A stretch of 64,000 nt of DNA from Plotosus lineatus. Taxonomy: Eukaryota > Chordata > Actinopteri > Siluriformes > Plotosidae. Position 1 is the stretch's first letter, and each line of letters opens with the position of its first letter. Location of the stretch: the NCBI GenBank assembly GCA_024760905.1, contig CM045738.1, positions 52,036,927 through 52,100,926 of the forward strand, given 5' to 3'. The notes under the pieces are model-generated. The model did not search any database. It saw nothing but the letters and a program-made list of their open reading frames with translations, and was not told where the DNA came from. Positions 42,691 through 53,234 of the stretch are shown in pieces. The translations under genes and the position numbers were made by a program.

Positions 42691-43300
42691 ACGAGCCCAC
42701 TGACATCAGAAACTATGCACTTTGTGGGGAGGCTGACGCTCGTCTCAGCCAACTCCGGGGGAACCAATTGTCAGAACAATACAGGACATTTGGAATCATG
42801 AATCAGCCAACTGTGCATGTTTTTGGACTGTGGGAGGAAACAGGAGTACCTGGAGGAAACCCGTGCAAGCACAGGAAGAACATACAAGCTCCACACAGAT
42901 ACATGGATATTGTTCCCGGGAATCAAACCCATGCTGCCCTCCCAAATTATTATTATTATTATTAGTAGTAGTAGTAGTAGTAGTATTATTATTGTTGTTG
43001 TTGTTGTTGTTATTTATTCTTTTTTATTTTGTTTTTGTTTGCTTTAAACAGTGTCTAAGATCAATAAGTTTAAAACACTGACTCATTTGCCAGGCCACTT
43101 AGTAATGCAAAGAGGTGCTGTTCACAGGGAGGCTGGATCCTATCCCAGCCGACACTAAACGAAAGCGGGGTACACAGGTCCATCACAGGGAGAAGCTGAA
43201 ACTTTAAATTCAGAAATGTAAACTTGGCTCCATCTGCTGTATGATTGGAAACACTGCAAGTATTTTGACATTTTCATAGTTTACTATTTTTGGAAAAGAT

Positions 43301-43347
<47 letters not shown>

Positions 43348-43407
43348 ATACATGTTTAGACTGAATTTCTCAGTAATACACTTACTCAATTTCTGAACCA
43401 CTCAATC
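42680..43407 (+). repeat. Dispersed duplication, copy 1
   Basis: Shares with 47925-48512 a conserved core (tgcatgttttttggactgtg-like, gggaggaaac, gcaagcacaggaagaaca) and then a specific stretch (gatcaataagtttaaaacac; cttggctccatctgctg; gaatttctcagtaatacac; caatttctgaaccactca). Microsatellites at 42947-43015 and (TG)n at 43303-43346 have expanded only in this copy. It ends where a Rex1 fragment begins. Confidence 0.75.
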
Positions 43408-44140
43408 TGCAGGACCGGATGGCATCAGTCCCAGGCTGCTGAGGACCTGTGAGGACCAGCTCTGTGAGGTCCTATGCCAACTCTACAACCTGAGCCTCAG
43501 CCTGGAGAAGGTTCCTGTCCTGTGGAAGACCTCCTGTGTGGTCCTGGTTCCTAAAACAGCTCAAGCCAAGGAACCGGACCACTACAGACCTGTCGCCCTG
43601 ACCTCCCACTCCATGAAGACCATGGAGAGGCTCCTCCTCGACCACCTCCACTCTGTGGTGAGCCCCACCCTAGACCCGCTGCAGTTCACCGACAGGCCCA
43701 ACATCGGGGTAGAAGGCGCCATCATCTACCTTCTGCAGTGGGCGCTCACCCACCTGGAGATCGCCGATAGCGCTGTGAGGGTCATGTTCTTTGACTTCTC
43801 CAGCACCTTCAACACCATCAGGCCGGCGCTTCTGCAGGATAAACTGGAAGACGCGGGAGTGGACGGACATCTTGCTGCCTGGATCATCAACTACCTCACT
43901 GACCGTCCGCAGTACGTGCGGCTGCGCGGCTGTGAGTCAAAGGTGGTAGTCTGCAGCACGGAGGCACCCCAGGGCACCGTCCTCTCACCTTTCCTTTTCA
44001 CCATCTACACCTCAGACTTCACATATAACACGGACAGCTGCCACCTCTTGAAGTTCTCTGACAGAGCTGTGAGCATGTTTCTGCCCTGCGATAGCCTGGC
44101 AAGCTGTCCAGGGTGTATTCTGAACAGAATTGGCTAAGAT
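43408..44140 (+). pseudogene. Rex1/Babar-type RT fragment
   Basis: The frame continues GPDGISPRLLRTCEDQLCE (before 43538), then VLVPKTAQAKEPDHYRPVAL, DPLQFTDRPNIGVEGAI, VMFFDFSSTFNTIRPALL, EAPQGTVLSPFLF and LLKFSDRAVSMF, that is RT motifs 1 to 5. The active-site F-A-D-D is corrupted to F-S-D. The frame is open for 200 codons, so it is less decayed than most elements here. Both the endonuclease and the 3' end are missing. Confidence 0.88.
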
Positions 44141-44913
44141 GGGGTCCCGCTGACCCGTGGCCCTCATTGGAATTAAGATGTTCGAATCATTTATTATTAT
44201 TATTATTATTACATTATTAGTAGTAATATTGTTATGTATAATAATAATAATAATAATAATAAAACTTCTTTCTGTGGTGTCTGCAATAATTTCTCTTTCT
44301 TCAAGCCAGAAGAGCAGAAGGTGTAAATGTATACTGTCCACGGTGTACCCTGCCCCGAGATGAGGGTCTCCATGCGACCACAATTAGCATTAAGCCGTTC
44401 AGAAAATGTAATGATTATGTGTTCACACACACACACACACATCACTACATACCTTTTCTGCACTCTGGCTCCAAGGATATCGTGTTCTCTATATAAAATG
44501 TGTGTAGTTGCTTCAGTGCCACTATAAAAATATTTTAAAAATAAAAATTGTTGAGTTGTTCTGAGCTCAATTATTTCAAGATCAAAACAGTTTTTATTTT
44601 CCGGAATTATAGTTTTATTTTTCACCAAATTCAACTTTTTCAGAAATCAAAATTGACACGACTCTTGGTCAATAAAACCAGAAATGCTATTTTTTTCAGT
44701 CAAATTAATTCCATCGACATTCAAGGGAAAATTTATTTGATAGTAAAATTGTATATTTAAGAACTAACCAGGTTTTTTTCTGCGATTTTCACAAACTACT
44801 AGCAATAAATGATCCCTGTGCTAACCAGATCTCCATTAAAGAGCAACATTCAGTTGCTGAAATGGAACTGAGTTTTGATTTTTTTTGTGTATAACACATG
44901 GAACTGTCTTTGT
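44141..44913. other. A/T-rich stretch with (TTA)n/(TAA)n microsatellites
   Basis: Simple repeats at about 44190-44265. Nothing else is recognised apart from a short GT-rich run near 44426-44442. Confidence 0.5.
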
Positions 44914-45247
44914 GGGGCAGTGGTGGTCTAGTGGATAGGGCGCAGGATCGCTGATCCTAAGGTTTGGGGTTCAAGTCCCCACAGGGTTGTCACTGTCCCC
45001 CCAGTGCAGCTAACTGGGTTGTCAAAGGTGGGCCATGTCTCTCACTGTCTATGGTGAGAGGCATGTAAAAAAACATTGCTGACTTCTGTAAAGAGTAGGC
45101 TGCAAAGCCGTCAGCGTGTTTCTGTCCCTTGATAAAGGGTTGTGACAAGAAGGGCATCCAACGTAAAAACCCATGCCAAATCAAATGTGTGAATCAGATG
45201 ATTTGCTGTGGTGACTCTCGAGAATGGGAAAGAGCCAAAAAGAAAAG
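44914..45247 (+). mobile_element. tRNA-derived SINE, type A, with target duplication
   Basis: The sequence aacacatggaactg at 44893-44906 recurs at 45251-45264 and the bases after it also match with few changes, so it is a target-site duplication. Head ggggcagtggtggtctagtgg, A/B boxes, body and tail gtggtgactctcgagaatggg are all present. Confidence 0.9.
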
Positions 45248-45289
45248 AAGAACACATGGAACTGCCTTTCTTTGTGTTGATCTCCTCGC

Positions 45290-45770
45290 TGTCCCCTACA
45301 GGTCATGATGCAAAATGGCCGCTCCAGAGCATCTGTTTTATCCACTGTCTCTCTTGGTCGGTGTATCATCCTGGTATGGAGAAATGAGAGGCAGCTTTAA
45401 TCTCCACAGATCTCTTCCGGTTGCCATTGCTTGAATCTTTTGCTCAGAACGCTTTCTCTTATTGGAAACAAACCTGAGCGTCTGCTGCAGATCGCTTAAC
45501 TTATGCCTACATCTCACACCATGTGGGGGCTTATACAGGGTGTGTTGCTGTACTGTATCATTTGGGTCTCTTCTGATTGCATCGTTCCTCTTCTCTAATA
45601 CACTTCCTCATTCGTGATGTGCGGGCATTGATAAGGTCGGAGAAACATTTCCATTTGTCGAGCAGTTCTTGGTGTGACTTTCTGACTTCTTCATTCATGT
45701 TCTTTACATGTCCTTGCAGGACAGGCTGTTGTTTTTCCATTGACTTTGTTTATAATTCTCCACATTTTGT
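45290..45770 (-). pseudogene. Possible decayed coding exon, unrecognised
   Basis: The minus strand reads MEKQQPVLQGHVKNMNEEVR then KSHQELLDKWKCFSDLINAR (45740-45558), charged and helical, then a stop. Further on, in another frame, come LQQTLRFVSNKRKRSEQ and ATGRDLWRLKLPLISPYQDD near 45490-45370. Codon-like continuity across a break suggests former coding DNA. I do not recognise the family, and it may be transposon-derived. Confidence 0.25.
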
Positions 45771-46047
45771 AGAGACCATGTACCACAATGCTTTGCTGTT
45801 TCAAGTTTGTTCGTCTGTCTGTGTACTTCTCCTCATCCCCTGCACACGATTTCTGGACTTATAAAGAGAGCTGTTTCCATCAAGCTTTTGCTGCGTTTGC
45901 CTTCTGTTCATGGTATCTGTTTTTGGCACGAATTGTTTCAGATACTAGCTGAAGAGTTGTATTTGACACCGATTAGTTCTGTTGTTTGTATCTCTTGGAT
46001 GACTCTCCAATGATATCAGAGAAGAAATCTTTATTGTCAACTTTTGG

Positions 46048-46300
46048 ATGAACAATGGAACTCAGTTTATCAGCTCTCTGTTAGCAGCAATTATAAAAGT
46101 GCAGAAAAGAAAACTAGAGTATACACAAGTATATACACAAAGCTATACGTCCATATACTGTACATACACATGTATTTTCATACCTATTTGTACATATGAG
46201 CATGCATATGTCCTGTATATGCAAACACACACAAACACAGACACACACACACACACACACACACACAATATGTATAGGGTAAGAGATAAAGCTTTAAATT
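46048..46300. repeat. (CA)n microsatellite and flanking simple sequence
   Basis: (CA)n at 46238-46266, preceded by degenerate TATAC/ACATA sequence. No gene. Confidence 0.8.
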
Positions 46301-46544
46301 TTTAATATGCATAATAATAATGTTCTATCATGTAAGAGACCTGCTCGAAACATGAGTGTTGCACTAATAGGACAGATGTTACTGTCCAGGAAGACGGTCT
46401 GAATGATAATTGTTTGTCTTTTCGTGGTAAGAATACCTGCAGCTCCCGAGTGGTGCATTGACAACGTGCATGACTATTTACCCAGAAACGGCAAGTTTTA
46501 ATCCGGGTTAATGTGCACATCATCTGTGGCCAAGAGTCCAAGGG

Positions 46545-47128
46545 AGCTAACTGGCTGAGCCTATTTCGGGATGGAAGGATGGAATACGTTCATTTCCTTG
46601 AAGACAACATGACACTCTTCCTTTTTCAGCTTCCACCAATTTGTCTTCTGCTCTGCCTTTGCCTTTTTCACCTTCCTCACCATCAGCATCATCCTGCACA
46701 CCACCATCCTATACTGTTTGGCAACACTCTCACCCACTACTACTTTGCAGTCATGGACTTCCTTCAAATTACATCGCCTACACAAGATGTAGTCTACCTG
46801 CGTGCTCCTACCTCCGCTTTCATAAGTCACCCTATGCTCTTGTCTCTTCTGGAAGAAAGTATTCACCACAGCTATTTCTATCCTTTTTGCAAAATCGATC
46901 AACATCTGTCCTTCTGTGTTCCTGTCCTGGATACCAAACCTGCCCATCACTTCCTCATCCCCTCTGTTTCCTGTACCAACATGTCCATTGAAGTCTATCC
47001 CAACGACCACTCTTTCACCTCTGGGGGTACTCTGCATCACTTCCCCTAACTCACTCCAGAATCTCTCCTTCTCTAGATCGAGGTGTTCAGTTATTTTATG
47101 GTGTGGAGAAGCCACAAAAATGTATTAG
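46545..47128 (-). pseudogene. RTE-type LINE endonuclease fragment
   Basis: A minus-strand frame of 184 codons (47115-46561) reads RFWSELGEVMQSTPRGERV, VVVGIDFNGHVGTGNRGDEE, DFAKRIEIAVVNTFFQK and YESGGRSTQVDYILCRR, the central and C-terminal part of an apurinic-type endonuclease including the catalytic D-F-N and Q-V-D-Y strands. It is uninterrupted, but RT is absent, so it is a 3'-deleted or rearranged piece of an RTE-like element. Confidence 0.85.
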
Positions 47129-47560
47129 AATATTTGTAATAAATGGGATTGGTAAAAATGCCTCTGTCTGGGATTTAAAGCTCAGCAAAGTCAGAAAGTT
47201 TACCTGCCCTCGAAAAGTAGATATTGATGCTCACTTGTTTTCTAAGACACCTTCTAAAGCAAAAAGAGCTGCACCGAGTGCTTTTTGACAGTCCATCTGA
47301 CTCGGGGAGGAGCTGAACACCGAAGTGATGTCATTAGCCGAGTCATGTATTGATGAGGAGACTGACAGGCTGCATTCTCATTTTAATTTTAGTGTAAAAA
47401 GAATGTGGTGACATGCAATGCAATCACTGGGGGGGTGGGACTGCACAATTTAAATAAAGAGGAAAAAACCCAGAGCAAAATGACATGCAATTTAATAACA
47501 CCCTGTTCTATTTTATATTAAAACGCATTAAAATACATTACTGATCACAGGCCATTGGTA
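47129..47560. other. Unassigned stretch
   Basis: No gene or repeat recognised. Confidence 0.3.
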
Positions 47561-47690
47561 GCTGGTCGTAATTTACTGGATCACTGATCCCAAGGTTGGG
47601 GGTTCAAGCCCCACTCGCCACTGGCTGTCACTGTCCCCCCCAGTGGTGAGAGGTTCATGTAAAAGAACCATTGCGGACTTTTATCGTTTT
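47560..47690 (+). mobile_element. SINE type A fragment, internally deleted
   Basis: Contains the B-box region ggttgggggttcaagcccc and ctgtcactgtccccccagtgg, then jumps to the body gtgagaggttcatgtaaaag. Head and tail are missing. Confidence 0.65.
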
Positions 47691-47919
47691 AATCCACATT
47701 GCCACATATTACACAGGCATCATCTATTGGTCTTTTTTCTTATGTCAACACCCAGCGTGTCCTCAGATTCCTGTTTTTGGCGAATAGCACTACAGTAAGA
47801 GTACCTGATCCAAAATCAGTACAACCTCTGAAGATAATTTTCTGCTCACCATGCTGGTAAATAGTGATTATTGGAGAACTTTCAGTCCGCAGATTTTCTA
47901 AGTCGCTTTAACCTGATTA

Positions 47920-48512
47920 GGGTTGCGGGGAGGCTGACGCCCGTCTCTGGGCGAACCATTCGTCAGAACATTTGGAATCACGAATCAGCCAACTGTGCAT
48001 GTTTTTGGACTGTGGGAGGAAACCGGAGTACCCGGAGGAAACACGTGCAAGCACAGGAAGAACATGCAAACGCCACACAGATACACTGATGTTGTTCCTG
48101 GGAATCAGACCCAGGGCCTTCTTGCCGTGAGGTGGATATATTAAATCACTGCACCACCATGCTGCCCTCCCAAATTATTATTATTTATTTTGTTTGCTTT
48201 AAACAATGTTGAAGATCAATAAGTTTAAAACACTGACTCATTTGCCAAGCCCCTTAATTGCAGGGAGGCTGGAGCCCATCTCAGCCGACACTAAGCAAAA
48301 AACGGGGTACACAGGTCCATCAGTGGAAGAAGCTGAAACTTCAAAGTCAGATATACAAACTTGGCTCCATCTGCTGCATGATTTGAAACACTGCAAGTGT
48401 TTTGACATTTTCAGAGTTTACTATTTTCGGAGGAGATGGTGTGTGTGCGCATACATGTTTAGAGACTGAATTTCTCAGTAATACACTTACTCAATTTCTG
48501 AACCACTCACTC
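47920..48512 (+). repeat. Dispersed duplication, copy 2
   Basis: Matches copy 1 (42680-43407) from the core ggaggctgacgcccgtctc through gatcaataagtttaaaacac and caatttctgaaccactca. It lacks the (TG)n expansion of copy 1 (only gtgtgtgcg remains). Sequence diverges after 48512, where copy 1 meets Rex1. Confidence 0.75.
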
Positions 48513-48857
48513 CTACACTTGGTGAAAGTGGAGCACACCATGAACATTTTGCAATGTAATAACCATTAGATGACACCTGTGTCAGTTTTTTTTTATTATT
48601 ATTATTTTAATTCCACCTTGTGGTTTATTTGTTTGTGGAAGTCCTGAAAACCAAGGTTGTGAAAAAAAAAAAAAAAAAAAAATTAATTTCATAGACGAAG
48701 TGAGTCAAAATGACATAACACTTCAAAAATGTTTCACAAGGAACTGTTCAGTGTTTCTGTAAAAACGAACTTTCGCAAAGAATAAAACTTCTAAATCTTC
48801 AATATTTCATTAATTAACTGAAATAAACCAAAACCAGCTCCAACTGATCTGATTCTC
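48513..48857. other. A/T-rich stretch with homopolymers
   Basis: A T-run at 48586-48593 and an A-run at 48662-48681. No gene recognised until the TRIM exon. Confidence 0.4.
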
Positions 48858-50304
48858 TTACAGTGACTGAGGTGGGAGGAGCTTTAGAGGAGATTCTTCA
48901 CCATAAACACTGAGGAACGGCAGTAATGTATCAGTGAATGTGTGTGAGAAAGTGTAGATGTGTGTGTTAGTGAGCGGGTCGGAGAAGGACAGTTGTCCTT
49001 TCTCCCAGTCCAGCTGGACTCTGACCCTCTGGAGTTTGTGTGATACTGAGAGGCGAGTAGATGACTAGTGTACAACCTACTCCACTTTTACCATAAAAAT
49101 TCTCCACATACCAGATTCCACTCCTGGAGAATATCACCCGCTTCCTCTGAGCAGATTCTCCCATCACACCCACCATGTACAGTCTCTCCAACATCAACAT
49201 CCCAGCAGTGAGTCCCTGAGTTAAAACCCTCAGTGCCCAGAATACAGGAATAATTCTTAAATCTCTCTGGATCGTCAGGAAGGTTCTGTTCTTCATCACT
49301 GAATCTCACACTGGTCAGATCATCAGATACAAGGAGTTTAGGATGAGCAGTGTTGGGGTCCAGAGTTATAGGTACTGAAAACACACACAGGAATAAGAGA
49401 AAATAGAAACTCTGAACCTTTAAGTCTCTGCTGCGCTCCGTTGGTTTCTCAGTCTCTCTGCCCAATACAAACACTGAATGGAGAAAGACTTTCTTTAATG
49501 AATGAACCACAGTCTGATTACAACTTTCAAAACAAACCGTCAACTGCATCCCCGAGGCACCGAATAGAACACGAACACTTTAATAATATGCAATACACAA
49601 ATAAAAGCAACAGACCCCTTCAGTGCATTTTATTAGAAATCAGAAAAACAGGTTAAGGGATTGATATTAGAAATTCACACACACACACGATAGAATGAAT
49701 GAGAAAAATTGATACTTTCAGTATCTTACTGTATTGTACAGTGTCCTGCATCTTCTCCCAGACTCTGAACTTCAGGTTGCTCAGATGCTTTGCCACATGG
49801 ATCAGTGCTCCCGAAAGCTCCTCTGGATGCTGCAGTGTGCACTGGGCTCTGTAAACACATTCAGGATTCAGTGCTGCTGTGGGTCTGGATTCAGAAACAC
49901 AGAATGAGAGAGACAGGAAGCACATCACTCACCTTTTCACTGTGGCCTCATAGTTCTGTAAAACAGCAAAGTAAATATCAGTGATTGGCATTTTTTTACA
50001 CCAATGAAATGTGACGTTTCTGATGATGGAAACAAGTTTTACTTTCTCACAGTATAAATACTGAATAAATGATCCTCACTTGTAAGAATGACACATCTTC
50101 ACCTCCCATCTCCTCTTCTATGGCTCTGATTGTGTCTGAAAGACATGAAATGTCTCTGTTCAGCTTCTCCAACTTCTTCGTCATCATCTGACTCTTCTGC
50201 TCCTCTTCCTCTCTCAGTGCAGTGATCCTGACTGCCTCTTCATCTCGTAGAAACCGGTGAAGCGTCTCAAACTCCTCCTTAATCTGATGTTCTGTGTGTT
50301 GGGC
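48858..50304 (-). pseudogene. TRIM/B30.2 family gene, 3' four exons, frameshifted
   Basis: TRIM proteins are RING-type ubiquitin ligases, often with innate-immune roles. Fish genomes hold large expanded sets. Minus-strand exons: 50304-50080 coiled coil ([38 protein letters not shown]); 49955-49933, a 23-nt mini-exon (NYEATVK) characteristic of the family; 49848-49730 (AQCTLQHPEELSGALIHV); and 49374-48858, the PRY-SPRY exon (LDPNTAHPKLLVSDDLTSV, GTHCWDVDVGE). All junctions have AG/GT. In the SPRY exon the frame changes near 49190 and again near 49040, with a stop TAA at 48860. RING and B-box exons are not seen upstream, where a Tigger-type element sits. It is probably a pseudogene, unless the shifts are assembly errors. 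Confidence 0.88.
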
Positions 50305-50366
50305 CTGAATCCGCAATGAAGAAGAAATCCAACGAAATAGAATCCATTATGCAAGGATGTAAAATA

Positions 50367-51065
50367 CAGTGCTACCTCACTTTACGAAAGTCTCACCAAA
50401 CGAAAAATGCAGGTTATGAAATGCATTTTCCTAAAATTTATATCTCTGGATACAAAACAAGTTCACGTTACGAAAGCACCATCTTAAAAATTCAAATGCA
50501 TCATTCAAACAATGCGCGAGTTGCTTTCCCATTTATTGCCCCCCACTCATCCGCCGGCCTTCCATTGGCTCGAAGGGAGCTGAATCTCCATAACGCAGTA
50601 CTGTACCCATAATGCTTTTCGTGTGCCCTCAACCCATTGTTCGACACATACGAGCGAAGGACAGTTGTACTGTTGGTTCATGGGTTTTTTTTGAGTGCAC
50701 TTATTGCAGCATTATTTTTCGTTATTAATCATGAGCCCCAAGAAAGTGATTCCTGGTGAGACTGAAAAGAAGTGGGCCCCGTTATCAATTAAAGTAAAAC
50801 AGGAGCTGATAAAATATGAAAGTGGGATTCCGTTGAGTGAAATCGCAAGGCGTATGGCCGAAACCCCTCTACAATCGGGACGATATTGAAGCAGAAGGAG
50901 GCATTAAAAGTGGACAGACGGTGACGGAGGCAATTAATTCGGAAAAAGCAAAAACCATATTTAAGGACCTTGTGAAGGAGGGTGGGGCTGGGGTTCTTCA
51001 GACCAGCAACCCTTGGACTTTAAAGCGTCGCATGGGTGGGACGAGAGATTTAAAAAAAGGTAAAT
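50367..51065 (+). mobile_element. Tigger-type DNA transposon, 5' half
   Basis: Starts cagtgctacctcactttacg after TA at 50365-50366. A transposase N-terminus begins at 50731 (MSPKKVIPGETEKKWAPLS, with helix-turn-helix LSEIARRMAETP), is frameshifted near 50870 and continues TVTEAINSEKAKTIFKDLVK to about 51065. It is homologous to the N-terminus at 9579-8833. The DDE part and right terminus are not found. It lies immediately upstream of the TRIM coiled-coil exon. Confidence 0.8.
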
Positions 51066-51785
51066 GATTTTTTTACTTTTAACATATTTAATACAAAAGT
51101 CTATACATCAACATGCATCAGATCCATTTTGAAAACTGTGTTGTCCGTGTGCCGATAGGATTATTAAATCAATATCCCCAGCCAGGGTTCAACGCCTGCC
51201 TTATTGAGCTCATTATGAGGGGGGCCAATATCATACTATACCATTGACCTCCAATTCATATCTGTAAATAATTAACTTAGAAATTAGCTTGCTTCACCCT
51301 GGGGGTGAATCAAAAGAATAAAACTCCCCACCAACCCTCTTTCGAAAGAATTGTTTGTTTATTTATTTTAATTACTTTATTTGATTGTTTGTTTTTTTTT
51401 GGGGGGGGGCATAATCTCAGCATCTGGCTTTAGAGATCTTGCTTTACATTCCTGATAATAGTACAAGTAGAATGGAGAGTAGGAAATGTTCCAACAAGAT
51501 TACAGTGTCTGTTTAATTTTCATATCATTTGCCTTGACCCCTTTGCACTAACCAAGTTATCGAATTATGCAACCCAATTATGATCACATGGTTTTCAGAA
51601 AATAAATGAAAATCAATCAATAATTTGCCATGCTTATTTTTTCTGAGCTGTCCTGTGCAGCTATGTGACCGTCAACATCTTTCAGACCAGCTGACTTTTT
51701 CATTTACTACAGCAGGCCTTTCATTTTATACACAACATGTAAATAGCTTTGAAAGGAAACTTATGAAAATAATGTTCAGTTCAGT
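51066..51785. other. Unassigned A/T-rich stretch
   Basis: A G-run follows a T-run at 51390-51409. No gene or element recognised. Confidence 0.3.
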
Positions 51786-52115
51786 TTCTGTAACCACTTA
51801 ATCCTAATTAGGGTTGCAGGGAGCCTAGGGGCGAGGGCAGAGTACACCCTGGACAGCTCGCCAAGCCATTGCAGGGCGGAAACACACTGACGCCTTCACA
51901 GCCTACTCTTGTTGAAATTCAGCAATGGTTCTTTTACATGCCTCACACCGTAGACAGTGAGACACATGGCTGGCTTTTGACAACCCAGTTAGCTGCACCG
52001 AGGGGGGGGGGGGGGGGTTTACAGTGGCAACCTTGTGGAGAGTGGGACTCAAACCCCCAACCTTAGGATCAGTGATCCAGTGCCCTCTACCACTAAGGCC
52101 ACCACTACCCTGAAA
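51786..52115 (-). mobile_element. Composite: repeat core plus minus-strand SINE type A
   Basis: Bases 51786-51878 hold a core (cttaatcctaattagggttg; agggcagagtacaccctgg) common to other fish dispersed repeats, and 51880-52112 hold a minus-strand SINE A body and head (plus strand gataacccag-like at 51980; aaggccaccactaccct at 52094). A run of about 16 G at 52001-52017 interrupts it. Confidence 0.65.
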
Positions 52116-53230
52116 ATAATGTTTTATGCACAAATGAAAATGTCAAACACTGTTGGACAGCATTTAGTATAATTAGAAATAATTTGCTCAAAACAATATG
52201 GCAATGTGTTGGGTATCTTCTCAGGTGTGTGGATTCTATATAGTTACTTGTGGCAATAGTTACTTTCTGGACATCGTGACGAAAACAGACTTCTGAATGT
52301 AAAACATTGCACACAATTTATTATCTTAGAGCCTGCCAGATTATCAAAAGACCCCCATTATGGGTCAGTGATGATTTAGACTAATGCTATCCCAAACATC
52401 ATCCACTAGACAGTGAAATACATTTAGTAGGAAGTTGCAAAGCCTTTCATCAAGACCCGTCAAGGTCCTTTGAGAGAGCCTGACCATTCCAAGTCTCCCT
52501 GAGGAAATGAATTACATTACAAAGGCATCGTTTGTCAATCCAATCAACGGCCCATGGGCAACTCGGCCCACAGGGACCAAGCTATAGCCAAAAGGACACT
52601 CGCGAACAAAAGATCATAATTCAACACAGTGGCATTGCACTTACTCTAATGAGAATTGTTTACACTACTTAAGGTCGTTTACTTACTCACATTCTTATTG
52701 AAGCCCTCTGTCAGCCATGTTCCTTAGGGGAACCCATCAAAGATGTCTTGCATTGCGAGTTGAGTGTTAGCACCCCTAACCCCCAGAACAGATTGCATCA
52801 GTTTTGATGTGTGGAAAATATGATTATGTAATATTGTGTACAGTGTATATTCCAATTTGCATTTAAAAAATAATTAAAGCTTGGTGGTATCAGAAAGTCT
52901 ATGTGGCAGCAAGACTAAAATTGAGTTCTCTCTGCAGACAGAAAGAAGTCAGGTAGGACCAACCAGTGGTGGGTCATCAGGGCCAGCAAGGCCTTTTGTG
53001 CTGGTCTAAACACTACCAGGAGCACTGACCTACATTTACAATTTCAATTCTAGTATTCGTTCCATGAAATTGTACTAAATTATTTCCAACAGTCTATTCA
53101 TTTCTTAGTGTGACTCTTGGCTGTGCTGCTTCCAGTATGTGCAGGTTACATTTTTTGTCCAATCAGATTTCAGCTTTGATGTGCTGCCATGTAAACTAAT
53201 CGACTCAGATAAAAGTTCTGTGTCGAAATA
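52116..53230. other. Unassigned single-copy-looking stretch
   Basis: No repeat family or gene recognised; mixed composition and no long frames. Confidence 0.3.
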
Positions 53231-53234
53231 TAGA

